Shown piece by piece: positions 47,126 to 55,409 of a stretch of DNA of 64,000 bases. The notes beneath the pieces were generated by a model. That model worked only from the letters and a program-made list of their open reading frames with translations, made no database searches and had not been told where the DNA came from. This DNA comes from Pikeienuella piscinae (GTDB lineage: Bacteria > Pseudomonadota > Alphaproteobacteria > Rhodobacterales > Rhodobacteraceae), in contig NZ_CP049056.1 in the NCBI RefSeq assembly GCF_011044155.1, positions 3,600,001-3,664,000 of the forward strand, given 5' to 3'. The position numbers and the translations under genes were made by a program. Position 1 is the first letter of the stretch. Each line of letters opens with the position of its first letter.

Positions 47126-49061
47126 ATCCCACCCCGAGGCGCGGGACGAGTCCATCGACCGTCAACGCGGCGCGGATCGCCGCCAGTTCGTCCTCCACCG
47201 TCCGGTAGTCCGGCGTCCAGGCGTCGATGTCCGTCTGATCGGAGCAACCGTTGGTGGGGTCGAAGCGCCCATCCGCGATCAACCATGCCGTCTGCTGCCC
47301 TGCCGCAAGCGCCAGGTTCGCCGCCAACGCGCGCGGCGTCAGCCCTTGTTCGGTCTCGAAATCGTCGATCACGACCAGGTTCGCGGCGGGGACCAGTTCA
47401 TGCGTCGCCGGGTCGAATTCGCCGTCTCTCCGGACGACGTCGCCGCTCGCCTTCTCGATCAGGAGATCGACCGTCGGAGTCGCGACGACATCGGTGCGCC
47501 CTGAAATGTCGCGCATGAAATGGACGAGCTTGCGGGCGACGATGTAGCGCCCCGTGCGCCGCGCCTTCTCAGCCGTCGCGGCGCCGAGCGTGATCCGATC
47601 GCCAAGCGTCGGCAGATCGGCCAGCGCGGCTTCCGAGGCGAGCGCGCGGCCGAGCGGCGTGCGGCCTGAACCGAGCGCGCCGAAGACGATCAGATGATCG
47701 AATCCGGGGTCTTCCGTCGCCCGCGCGAAGTCCCGGAGCCTGTCGAGCGGCTCCGGCAAATAGGGGAGTTCCGGCGCTGGCGCGGCGCGCCCGGTCTCCA
47801 GCGGCTGCTCGGCCGGGATCACGACGATGCGGAGCGCGGCGTGGAAGACCGCGAGGCGGCTCGCCTTGTCGAGTCCGGCGAAGTCGAGCGCTTGCTGGCG
47901 AAACGCCCAAGTCTTTCCGAGACCGAGAAAGATCGCGAGGAACACCAGGAGGCCCATCACCTCTGAGCCGGACGGCCATGAGGCCGTCGTCATGACAGGC
48001 GTATCGGACAGAACTCCGGCGCCGATCCAGGCGCCGGCGAAGTAGAACATCCCGTCGGTCCGCGCGTCCATACGCGCATCGTCGATATAGTCGCGCTCCA
48101 CCCGCTTGCAGGCGCCGAGCACGTTCTTCGGGCGCTTGCGAGCGGCGTCGGCGATTTCATGATGCACGTTGGGGAGGTCGGAAGCGAACTCCTTCACCCA
48201 CCAGAGCGCGCAGGACGCGATGGCGGCGGCGATCGCCATCGGCCAGTCTCCTTCGAGTCCATGCCATGTGCCCGAGACGAACCAGAGCGCGATGATCGCC
48301 ACGACTGCGCCCTGCATCAACTTTTCCAGCCCGCCGAGCTTTTCCGGAATGTCAGCGCCGATCACCAGCGATCGCATCGCGTAGACGAAGAAGAGCAGCG
48401 CGAGCGCGACGGCGATCCAGCGGCGGACGGATTCGACGGCCCCCGCGCCGTTCGTTGCGATCCAGAAAGCGCCGAATACCGCCAGAAGCGCGAATGTGAA
48501 ATAACGGATGTCGTGGCAGAGCATCAGCACTCCGGCGCCGATAGCGAAAACGGCGGTCGTGACGCCGATCAGCTCCACGAGGCGTTCACGATCCTCGGGC
48601 GCGGACATGCCCAGAGCGCGCGACAGGAGGTAACCGAGCGTGAGCGCGGCGAGGACGAAGAATACCCCGTGCATCGCCTGTCGCGCGCGCGGCGCGATCG
48701 CGCGGTAACGCGCGGCGACATCGGCGGAGATCGGCGGCGGCGCGTCGAAGGCGCCCTTGATGCAGATCGCGCAGATCGCGCCGATGATGACGAAGGCGGC
48801 GACGAAGAGCAGGATGTTGTTGGCGACGCAGGCGAAGGCGAATTCGCAGCCGTTCGCGGCCTGTCGCGGTCGCCCTTCCCAGTCCACGATCAGCCGCGCC
48901 GTCGCGCCGATCGTGTCGGCGATCCAGACGAAAAAGAACGCCGTCGCCATTCCCAGCGTCATATGGCCGAGCTGGTTCGCCATCCATGCGTAAACCCGGC
49001 TGTAATTCGACTGGACGTCGGAAAAGCCGAACTCGCGCGCGAAAATCGCCTTGATCCACAT
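47091..49061 (-). CDS. Polytopic membrane protein with degenerate P-loop domain, function unknown
   Basis: This 656-residue protein is not one I recognise. Residues 30-400 contain about nine hydrophobic segments (for example LLFVAAFVIIGAICAICI and LMQGAVVAIIALWFVSG). The C-terminal third is soluble. There LIVFGALGSGRTPLGRALASE (about 468-488) resembles a Walker A loop with Arg instead of Lys, and NLVVIDDFETEQG (about 580-592) resembles a Walker B strand. This suggests a membrane-tethered NTPase-like or pseudo-NTPase domain. The gene is single, between a PH-like protein and an esterase, with no operon partner. Confidence 0.75.
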   Translation of the reverse strand: MWIKAIFAREFGFSDVQSNYSRVYAWMANQLGHMTLGMATAFFFVWIADTIGATARLIVDWEGRPRQAANGCEFAFACVANNILLFVAAFVIIGAICAICIKGAFDAPPPISADVAARYRAIAPRARQAMHGVFFVLAALTLGYLLSRALGMSAPEDRERLVELIGVTTAVFAIGAGVLMLCHDIRYFTFALLAVFGAFWIATNGAGAVESVRRWIAVALALLFFVYAMRSLVIGADIPEKLGGLEKLMQGAVVAIIALWFVSGTWHGLEGDWPMAIAAAIASCALWWVKEFASDLPNVHHEIADAARKRPKNVLGACKRVERDYIDDARMDARTDGMFYFAGAWIGAGVLSDTPVMTTASWPSGSEVMGLLVFLAIFLGLGKTWAFRQQALDFAGLDKASRLAVFHAALRIVVIPAEQPLETGRAAPAPELPYLPEPLDRLRDFARATEDPGFDHLIVFGALGSGRTPLGRALASEAALADLPTLGDRITLGAATAEKARRTGRYIVARKLVHFMRDISGRTDVVATPTVDLLIEKASGDVVRRDGEFDPATHELVPAANLVVIDDFETEQGLTPRALAANLALAAGQQTAWLIADGRFDPTNGCSDQTDIDAWTPDYRTVEDELAAIRAALTVDGLVPRLGVGFTRRFSSPARR

Positions 49062-49166
49062 GCTTCAGCCCGCTCGCCCGGTTTGCAATCAAGTCATCGG
49101 AAAGGAATAACCCCGAATTGCCTAGCATGAGCGCGCCGCATGCGCCAAACCATAAGGAGAGTCGAA

Positions 49167-49946
49167 TTGGTCGAACTCGCGATCACGGAATACGAGGCGA
49201 CGCGCGAAACGCCGCCGCCGCTGGTTCTCGCGCCTGGTCTTTTCGGCGCGGCGCGGAACTGGCGGGCGCTCGCGAAGCGGATGTGCGCCCGGCGGCGCGT
49301 TGTCGCCGTCGACATGCGGAATCATGGCGCCAGCCCGTGGTCGGATCGGCACGACTATCCGGCGATGGCGGGGGATCTCGCGGCGCTGATTCAGCGGCTG
49401 GGCGCCCCTGCCGCGGTGCTTGGCCATTCGATGGGCGGCAAGGCGGCGATGGCGCTGGCCGAGACCCGACCGGAGCTTGTCGAGCGGCTGATCGTGGCGG
49501 ATATCGCCCCGGTCGCCTACGACCACGACTTGTTCGCGGAGATAGAAGCGATGCGCGCCGTCCCGCTCGCTGGCATGACGAGACGGGCGGAGGTCGAAGC
49601 TGCGTTGGCGCCGCGGATCGAAGCTCCGGCGGTGCGGTCCTTTCTCGCTCAGAGCGCCATTCTTGACGAGGCGCCGCGCTGGTCGCTCAATCTCGACGCG
49701 CTCGAAGCCCATATGGACGCGCTCACCGGCTATCCCGAGCTTGGGGGCCGCTACGAAGGGCCTGTGCTGATGCTATACGGCGCGGTGTCGGATTACGTGA
49801 CCCCGGCGCACCATGACGCCATCCTGGAGCGCTTTCCAGCGGCCCGGTTCCAGGCGCTGGAGGGGGCGGGGCACTGGCTGCACGCCGACAGACCGCGCGA
49901 GTTTCTCGACGCGGTGAACGGGTTTCTCGACGAGGGTGTGGATTAA
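49167..49946 (+). CDS. Alpha/beta hydrolase (YbfF-like esterase)
   Basis: This alpha/beta-hydrolase fold enzyme has nucleophile Ser in GHSMGGKAAM, an oxyanion/HG region LVLAPGLFGAARNW, the acid Asp near SDYVTP and catalytic His in GAGHWLHADRP. I prefer a TTG start at 49167 (259 residues), because TAAGGAGA is placed six to seven bases before it. An ATG at 49140 would put that ribosome-binding sequence inside the gene. Relatives hydrolyse short acyl esters or acyl-CoA. Substrate unknown. Confidence 0.85.
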   Translation: MVELAITEYEATRETPPPLVLAPGLFGAARNWRALAKRMCARRRVVAVDMRNHGASPWSDRHDYPAMAGDLAALIQRLGAPAAVLGHSMGGKAAMALAETRPELVERLIVADIAPVAYDHDLFAEIEAMRAVPLAGMTRRAEVEAALAPRIEAPAVRSFLAQSAILDEAPRWSLNLDALEAHMDALTGYPELGGRYEGPVLMLYGAVSDYVTPAHHDAILERFPAARFQALEGAGHWLHADRPREFLDAVNGFLDEGVD

Positions 49947-49969
49947 CGGGCCGGCGCCGCGACGGCCGC

Positions 49970-50959
49970 TCAGGCGGCCTTCAGCTGCTCCCGCCCATGC
50001 GGCGCCTGCCAGTCGATCACCGGTCCGGTGGAGACGATCCGGTTCGGGTTTATCGTCTCATGGCTGTAATAATAGTGGCGGCGGATATGGTCGAAACGCA
50101 CCGTCTCGGCGACGCCCGGCCATTGGTAAAGCTCACGCGCGTAACCCCAGAGGTTTGGATAATCGACCAGCCGGCGCCGGTCGCACTTGAAATGGCCGAC
50201 ATAGACCGCGTCAAACCGGGCGAGGGTGGTGAAAAGCCGCCAGTCGGCTTCTGTGATCTGCGCGCCGGTCAGATAGCGCCGCGCGCCTAGCCGCTCCTCG
50301 AGCCAGTCCAGCGTCTCAAAAAGCGCGTTCACCGCCTCGTTATAGGCCGCCTGCGTGGTGGCGAAGCCGGCGCGGTAGACGCCGTTGTTGACGGTCTCAT
50401 AGATGCGCTCGTTCAGGGCGTCGATCTCGTCCCGCAGCGGGGCGGGGTAGAAATCCTGGCGATCGCCGGTGATCCCGTCGAAGGCGGTGTTGAACATGCG
50501 GATGATTTCCGCGCTTTCGTTCGAGACGATAGTCGCGCGCTCCTTGTCCCAAAGGACGGGGACCGTCACGCGGGTCGTCGCCTCCGGCTTGGCCGCAGTG
50601 TAGACCTGATGCAACCTTGTCTTGCCCAGCAGTCGGTCGCCGGTGGCGCCGGGGAACGCCCCTTCGAGCGTCCAACCCTCGGAGAGCATGTCCGGATCGA
50701 CCACGTCGACCCCGATATGCGGCTTAAGTCCCTTCAACTTGCGAAAGATCTGCGTTCGATGCGCCCAGGGGCAAGCGTGGGAGACGTAGAGATGATAGCG
50801 CCCGCTCTCCGCCGCGAATCCGCCCACGCCGCTGGGGCCGGGCGCGCCGTCTTTGGTGATCCAGTTGCGGAACTGCGACTCCTGTCTTTCGAAAGCGCCG
50901 CCGGTTGACTTGGTGTCGTACCAGACGTTCCGCCATTTTCCGTCGATCAGTTTGCCCAT
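49970..50959 (-). CDS. yqjG: Glutathionyl-hydroquinone reductase (GST omega/Xi family)
   Basis: This 329-residue enzyme has the active cysteine at C63 in SHACPWAHRT, the same number as in E. coli YqjG, and the family landmarks PVLWDKERATIVSNESAEIIRMFN and a C-terminal helical GST domain. It uses glutathione to reduce glutathionyl-hydroquinones, protecting against quinones from aromatic breakdown. The name YqjG is that of the E. coli counterpart. It is a single gene, convergent with the esterase. Confidence 0.93.
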   Translation of the reverse strand: MGKLIDGKWRNVWYDTKSTGGAFERQESQFRNWITKDGAPGPSGVGGFAAESGRYHLYVSHACPWAHRTQIFRKLKGLKPHIGVDVVDPDMLSEGWTLEGAFPGATGDRLLGKTRLHQVYTAAKPEATTRVTVPVLWDKERATIVSNESAEIIRMFNTAFDGITGDRQDFYPAPLRDEIDALNERIYETVNNGVYRAGFATTQAAYNEAVNALFETLDWLEERLGARRYLTGAQITEADWRLFTTLARFDAVYVGHFKCDRRRLVDYPNLWGYARELYQWPGVAETVRFDHIRRHYYYSHETINPNRIVSTGPVIDWQAPHGREQLKAA

Positions 50960-51123
50960 GATGCTTTCTCCTTCGCCCCTCAGATCTAGGGCGGCGACGC
51001 CCCGAGTTCAGCCGTCTAAGGGCAGAGAGATTGTTGTCGAATTGGAGACAGTGATGGTCGAGCCGCGCCGGGGCGCACGACAGCCGGGCGCCGCTCGGAC
51101 CTCGGGAAAGGGGGTGGCGCCGG

Positions 51124-51981
51124 TTATGCGCTTCTCTGGCGCGCTGGCGCGGCGCTCGTCTCGGCTTCCATCAGCAGCCGCCCATCCGCACCCTTCGCCC
51201 AGAGCCGGGCGCCGGCCGGGACGTCGACGGCGCAGAGCGTGATCTCCTCGAAATCGAAACCGGGCGCGCGCGCCCGAAAGCGGAACCGGGCGGGCGGGCC
51301 GTGGTGCTCTTCGGCCAGCGCGAGTAGAAGCTGCGCGATCAGCGGGCCATGGACGACGAGGCCGGGATAGCCTTCGACATCTCGGGCGTATTCCCGGTCA
51401 TAGTGGATACGGTGGCCGTTGAAGGTGAGCGCCGAATAGCGAAAGAGCGCGACCGGGCCGAGGGCGACGGCGCGGGCGCGGCTCTCTCCCGCTGGCGCGG
51501 GGGCCGAGGTTGGGGCAGGCGCGGCGGGATCGGCGTCGTCCCTGTAGACGAGGTCCTGCCACTCCGTGATCGCGAGGCCGTGGGCGCCGCTGATTTCATG
51601 GCGCAGCGTGACGAAGGCGAGCGGGCCGGAACGGCCCGACTTGCGCGTTATGTTCTCGATCGTCGTGCGGCGTTCGGCCCCGGCGCCGATCGGCAACGGG
51701 CGATGAAATTCGAGCCGCCCGCCGGCCCACATCCGGCGCGGCAGGCCGAGATCGGGGATGAAGCCGCCGGTCGCCGGATGCCCGTCACGGCCGAGCGCGC
51801 GCCCCGGCGCGGCTTCGAGGAAATAGATCCAGTGGTGAAAGGAAGGAAGCGCGTCGCCGGCGCCCGGCGGTGGGCCGGCGAGGTCCAGCGCGGCGTGAAG
51901 CGCCGCTTCGCGCCAGGGATCGATCAGGTCCGAAATCGCGCGGGTCCGGCCGATCGCGGGGTGGTCCATCCCGTCGGTCAT
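51124..51981 (-). CDS. MaoC/HTD2-like acyl dehydratase (mesaconyl-C4-CoA hydratase type)
   Basis: This 285-residue double hot-dog protein has FHHWIYFLEAAPGRALGRDGHPATGGFIPDLGLPRRMWAGG near the N-terminus and YSALTFNGHRIHYDREYARDVEGYPGLVVHG toward the C-terminus. Both are typical of the mesaconyl-C4-CoA hydratase and HTD2 family, with the hydratase histidine and aspartate in NGHRIHYD. Its ATG overlaps the CoA-transferase stop. The pair probably hydrates a dicarboxylic enoyl-CoA made by the transferase. Confidence 0.87.
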   Translation of the reverse strand: MTDGMDHPAIGRTRAISDLIDPWREAALHAALDLAGPPPGAGDALPSFHHWIYFLEAAPGRALGRDGHPATGGFIPDLGLPRRMWAGGRLEFHRPLPIGAGAERRTTIENITRKSGRSGPLAFVTLRHEISGAHGLAITEWQDLVYRDDADPAAPAPTSAPAPAGESRARAVALGPVALFRYSALTFNGHRIHYDREYARDVEGYPGLVVHGPLIAQLLLALAEEHHGPPARFRFRARAPGFDFEEITLCAVDVPAGARLWAKGADGRLLMEAETSAAPARQRSA

Positions 51982-53120
51982 GGCGCGAACTCCGCGCGGA
52001 TGCGCGTCCCGTGCTCGTTGATCTCGGGCACCCGGCCGGGCGCGGCCCAGTCGGTGCGGGCGGCTGCGGCCGGCATTTCGACAGCGCCCGAGGTGATTTC
52101 GGCGGCGACGCGGCGCAGATGCGGATGACGTGACAGCCCGGCGACGTCGTTAACCTCGCCCCATGCGATGCGCGCGGCGTCGAGCGCCTCGCGGATCGCG
52201 TCGAACGCCAGCGCGGAGAACGCCTCGGCGACGGCGCCGTCGGTGGCGGCGCGATTCCTGACCCGGGCGGTATTGGTGGCGAAATCCTCCGCTTCGGTCA
52301 GCTCCGGGCGTTTCAGCACGTCGCGGGCGAGGACGCCCCACTCGCGGTCGGACTGGACCGAGATCAGGATCAGCCGGCCATCGCTGGTCGCGAAAGCGCC
52401 GTAAGGCGCGATGGAGGGATGTGCGAGGCCGACGCGGGCCGGGGCCTGGCCGAGATTGTCGTGATGGAGGAGCGGCACCGTCATCCATTCCGCAAGCACG
52501 TCGAATAGCGAGACCTCGACATGGGCGCCGAGCCCGGTGCGCGCCTGCCGGACCAACGCCGCCGAGATCGCGCCGAAAGCGGTGATCCCGGCCCCGATAT
52601 CGGCGACGGAGACGCCGACCCGCCCCATCTCCCCCGGCCCGCCGGAGACCGAGACGAGGCCGCTTTCAGCCTGTACGAGCAGATCGTAGGCCTTGCGCGT
52701 CGCGTAGGGTCCATCGGCGCCGAAGCCGGAAATGTCGCAGGCGATGAGGCGCGGGTCGGCCGCGCGAAGCGCCGCCGCGCCGAGGCCGAGCCGGTCGGCG
52801 GCGCCGGTGGCGAGATTCTGGACGAAGACATCGGCGCGGGCGACCATCCGCGCCATCAGCGCGGCGTCGTCCGGCGCCCGCAGGTCGAGCGCGACGCTCT
52901 CCTTCCCCTGGTTGAGCCAGGCGAAATAACTGGCGACGCCCTTCGCCGCCACGTCGTACCCGCGGGCGAAATCGCCCTCCGGCCGTTCGACCTTGATCAC
53001 CCGCGCGCCTGCCTCGGCGAGGCGTTGCGTCGCCAACGGCGCGGCCACCGCCTGTTCGAGCGAGACGACGAGGACGCCTTCGAGCGGGCGTGGCGGTGGA
53101 GCGGCGGCGACGTGCGGCAT
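51978..53120 (-). CDS. CaiB/BaiF (family III) CoA transferase
   Basis: This 380-residue family III CoA transferase has VVSLEQAVAAPLATQRLAEAGARVIKVERPEGDFAR at the N-terminus. AYDLLVQAESGLVSVSGG contains the catalytic aspartate that forms the aspartyl-CoA mixed anhydride. ATG 53120 is used; an in-frame TTG at 53138 lacks a ribosome-binding site. With the downstream mesaconyl-CoA hydratase-like protein it suggests itaconate/mesaconate or similar C5-dicarboxylate catabolism. The third enzyme of such a route, a citramalyl-CoA lyase, is not in the window. Confidence 0.88.
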   Translation of the reverse strand: MPHVAAAPPPRPLEGVLVVSLEQAVAAPLATQRLAEAGARVIKVERPEGDFARGYDVAAKGVASYFAWLNQGKESVALDLRAPDDAALMARMVARADVFVQNLATGAADRLGLGAAALRAADPRLIACDISGFGADGPYATRKAYDLLVQAESGLVSVSGGPGEMGRVGVSVADIGAGITAFGAISAALVRQARTGLGAHVEVSLFDVLAEWMTVPLLHHDNLGQAPARVGLAHPSIAPYGAFATSDGRLILISVQSDREWGVLARDVLKRPELTEAEDFATNTARVRNRAATDGAVAEAFSALAFDAIREALDAARIAWGEVNDVAGLSRHPHLRRVAAEITSGAVEMPAAAARTDWAAPGRVPEINEHGTRIRAEFAP

Positions 53121-53166
53121 GGGGCGATATGACGGCAAGCGCGACGCCGGGGCAAGATCTGTCGCC

Positions 53167-53883
53167 TCAGCTCGAGCAGATGAGCGGCGTCAGCGTTCGT
53201 GCGAAGGAGGGGAGGGTGATTTCCGTCATTGCGGCGTTGGTGGGGTGAAGGTCGTCGGGAATCGCGGCTCTCAGCCAGGCGTCGTCGCGTGCGGCCCAGC
53301 GCGGTGCGTCGTCAATCAACCCGGCGCCGGTCTCGTCCGCGAGCTCGCGATAGAGATCGTGGTAGACTGGGCGACCGGGCCGGACCGCCGCTTTCAGCGC
53401 GAAAGCCGGATTCATCGTCGCCAGGAAGATCGCGACGCCGTTCGCCTCCGCGGCGTCAATCAGGGCGAGATGGTTCTCGCGGCTCCGCTCGAGCGTCACC
53501 CCGCGCCAGAGCGAGGCGTCGTTGACGGCGAAATCGACGATGATCGCGTCAGAATCGAACAGTCCGTCCATCTGCGTCCGCCCCCAGTCGCTCGAGGCGC
53601 CCGGTTTCACGATGACGCGCAGCGTCACCGGCCCTCCGCGGCAGGCGTCGAGTCGCTGCTCCAGCGCGTCGCGCCACGCGCCATGGGCGAGGAGGCTCGT
53701 GCCGAGGAGCGTGACCGTCGCGGGGCAGTCCGGGCTGGCGCAGCGCGCCGCGGCGACCGCGGCGGGCCGATCGCCCTGCGGATGTTCGGGCGCGCCGAAC
53801 GCGCCGTAGGCGAGCAGCAGCCGGACGATCCAGAACCCGACCGCGCCCAGAACCACGAAGAGGGCGAGAAGCGCCATGCGCAT
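53167..53883 (-). CDS. Exported SGNH/GDSL-type hydrolase
   Basis: From ATG 53883 the protein has 238 residues with one N-terminal hydrophobic segment (MALLALFVVLGAVGFWIVRLLLAYG). SGNH blocks follow: LLGTSLLAHG with the nucleophile Ser (GTS in place of GDS), IIVDFAVNDAS with the conserved ND, and DDLHPTNA with catalytic Asp-His. A longer frame begins at 53958. Membrane anchoring places the domain in the periplasm. Such enzymes deacetylate or de-esterify polysaccharides or lipids. Substrate unknown. Confidence 0.8.
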   Translation of the reverse strand: MRMALLALFVVLGAVGFWIVRLLLAYGAFGAPEHPQGDRPAAVAAARCASPDCPATVTLLGTSLLAHGAWRDALEQRLDACRGGPVTLRVIVKPGASSDWGRTQMDGLFDSDAIIVDFAVNDASLWRGVTLERSRENHLALIDAAEANGVAIFLATMNPAFALKAAVRPGRPVYHDLYRELADETGAGLIDDAPRWAARDDAWLRAAIPDDLHPTNAAMTEITLPSFARTLTPLICSS

Positions 53884-54145
53884 CGCTTCAGGCGTGGCCG
53901 CGATGGGCGCACCTGGGGGCGGCGCGGCGCGGGACAGGGGACGGCTCGGACATTTCACCTCCGCGTCGCGGTTTCGCCGGCGCGTCGCGTCGGAACCCGG
54001 ATGTCAGGATAACGTATCGGACCAGGATGGTCACGCCGGACGGCGCGCCGTCCCCATTGCCGATGAACGATTTCGTGATGCGGCGTGGCGATCCGCGGCG
54101 CGGTCCCATATCGAGGACGGGTGCAGGAACCAGCGGAGCCCGGGC

Positions 54146-55021
54146 ATGAAGAGCGCAGACTTATATCCCTGGGCGGATCGCGCCGGGCGGTTTTCTCCAC
54201 TGCGGGCCGCGGTTTTCGCGGCGCTCGTCGCGCCGGGGCTGTGGATCGCGGCCGGGCTGGCGATGGATATGCTCGGGCCCGAGCCGGTGAAGTCGGCGGA
54301 GCATCTGACCGGGGTCTGGACGCTTCGCATCCTCCTCATCGCGCTGGCGGTCACGCCGCTTCGGCGCCGTCTCGGCTGGTCGCGGCTGATCGGCGTACGG
54401 CGAATGATCGGTGTCGCCGCGTTCGCCTATGTGCTGACGCATTTCGGTTTCTACATCCTCTATCTGAACGGCGATCTGATGAAGGCGGCGTCGGAGATCG
54501 TCTCGCGGCTCTATCTCGCCATCGGCTTCGTCGCGCTTCTGGGCCTCGCGGCGCTGGCGGCGACCTCCTTCGACGCGGCGATCCGGCGGATGGGGCCGAA
54601 CTGGCGGCGGCTCCACATGCTGGCCTATCCGCTGACCCTGCTCGGCGTCCTGCACTATTTCCTGCAATCGAAGATCGATGTCGGCGCACCGGCGCTCCTC
54701 TTCGGCGTCTTCGCCGGCCTGATGCTGCACCGTGCTTTCGCGCGCGCTGCGATTCCGCCCGCGCTCGTGGTTATCGGCGTCGCGCTCCTGTCCGGCGCGG
54801 CGGCGGCGTTGGGCGAATATCTCTGGCACGCCGTGCTGACCGGCATTCCCGCCGACCGCGTCTTCATGGCGAACTTCGATTTCCGTTACGATGTTCGCCC
54901 GCCGTGGCTGGCGATGGCGATCATGGCCGCGCCCCTGATCTTCCTTCCGCCGTGGCGGCGCGCCGTGCAGCGCGCCCGCGCGCTGCGCGGCGGCTCGGCG
55001 CCAGCCTTTCGGTCGCAATAG
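54146..55021 (+). CDS. MsrQ/YedZ-like haem-binding membrane protein
   Basis: This 291-residue protein has a ferric-reductase-like transmembrane domain: TGVWTLRILLIALAVTPLRRRLGW (MsrQ-type), then VLTHFGFYILYL and RRLHMLAYPLTLLGVLHYF with haem-ligand histidines. MsrQ passes electrons from the quinone pool to periplasmic MsrP. No msrP is adjacent here, and the protein has about 80 extra C-terminal residues with more membrane helices. The name is therefore cautious. It could be a related cytochrome b-type electron-transfer protein. Confidence 0.75.
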   Translation: MKSADLYPWADRAGRFSPLRAAVFAALVAPGLWIAAGLAMDMLGPEPVKSAEHLTGVWTLRILLIALAVTPLRRRLGWSRLIGVRRMIGVAAFAYVLTHFGFYILYLNGDLMKAASEIVSRLYLAIGFVALLGLAALAATSFDAAIRRMGPNWRRLHMLAYPLTLLGVLHYFLQSKIDVGAPALLFGVFAGLMLHRAFARAAIPPALVVIGVALLSGAAAALGEYLWHAVLTGIPADRVFMANFDFRYDVRPPWLAMAIMAAPLIFLPPWRRAVQRARALRGGSAPAFRSQ

Positions 55022-55409
55022 CCCTGCCGGGCGTCGCATCCCGCCTTGCCCCCGTCGCGCCGCCGGCGTAGATAACGCGCGTTCTGGTCCGGGCGGGAAA
55101 CTGTCCGGATAAAAGGGAATTCCGGTGCGCTGGGGAGGTACCCCGCAAGTCCGGAGCTGCCCCCGCAACTGTAAGCGGCGAGCGCGGCCGGCATATGTCA
55201 CTGGGGCGATCCAAGCCCTGGGAAGACCCGGCCAAGCGACGACCCGCGAGTCAGGAGACCTGCCAGATCGATCACCCGGTTCGGGCGCGGGGCGCGCCAT
55301 GAACGGCGGATTTTCCGTAGCGGTGACGTTCCACCGCCTGCGGAAGCTCAAATCTTCCAGAGGCGAATTTTCAATGGGCCGCATCGGCCCATGCTGCGGG
55401 AGACATGAC
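55022..55409 (+). other. Non-coding leader between the MsrQ-like gene and btuB
   Basis: These 388 bases hold the promoter and the cobalamin riboswitch (55080-55265), followed by about 145 bases to the chosen btuB start. In the last part GGGAG lies before the GTG. No other gene is supported. Confidence 0.6.
55080..55265 (+). ncRNA. Cobalamin (B12) riboswitch
   Basis: The order of conserved pieces matches the adenosylcobalamin aptamer: AAAAGGGAA near 55112, CCGGTGCG at 55122, the core GCCCCCGCAACTGTAAGCGG at 55159-55178, CACTGG around 55199, GGGAAGACC at 55219 and GACGACCCGCGAGTCAGGAGACCTGCC ending at 55264. Helices are consistent by eye. Its position in front of btuB implies that cobalamin represses the downstream uptake operon. 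Confidence 0.95.

Noticed and set aside
46514-47155. Upstream extension of the RraA-family gene to 47155
   Set aside because: The extension overlaps the opposite-strand membrane protein gene and is Arg-rich. ATG 46513 has a good GAGGAG sequence.
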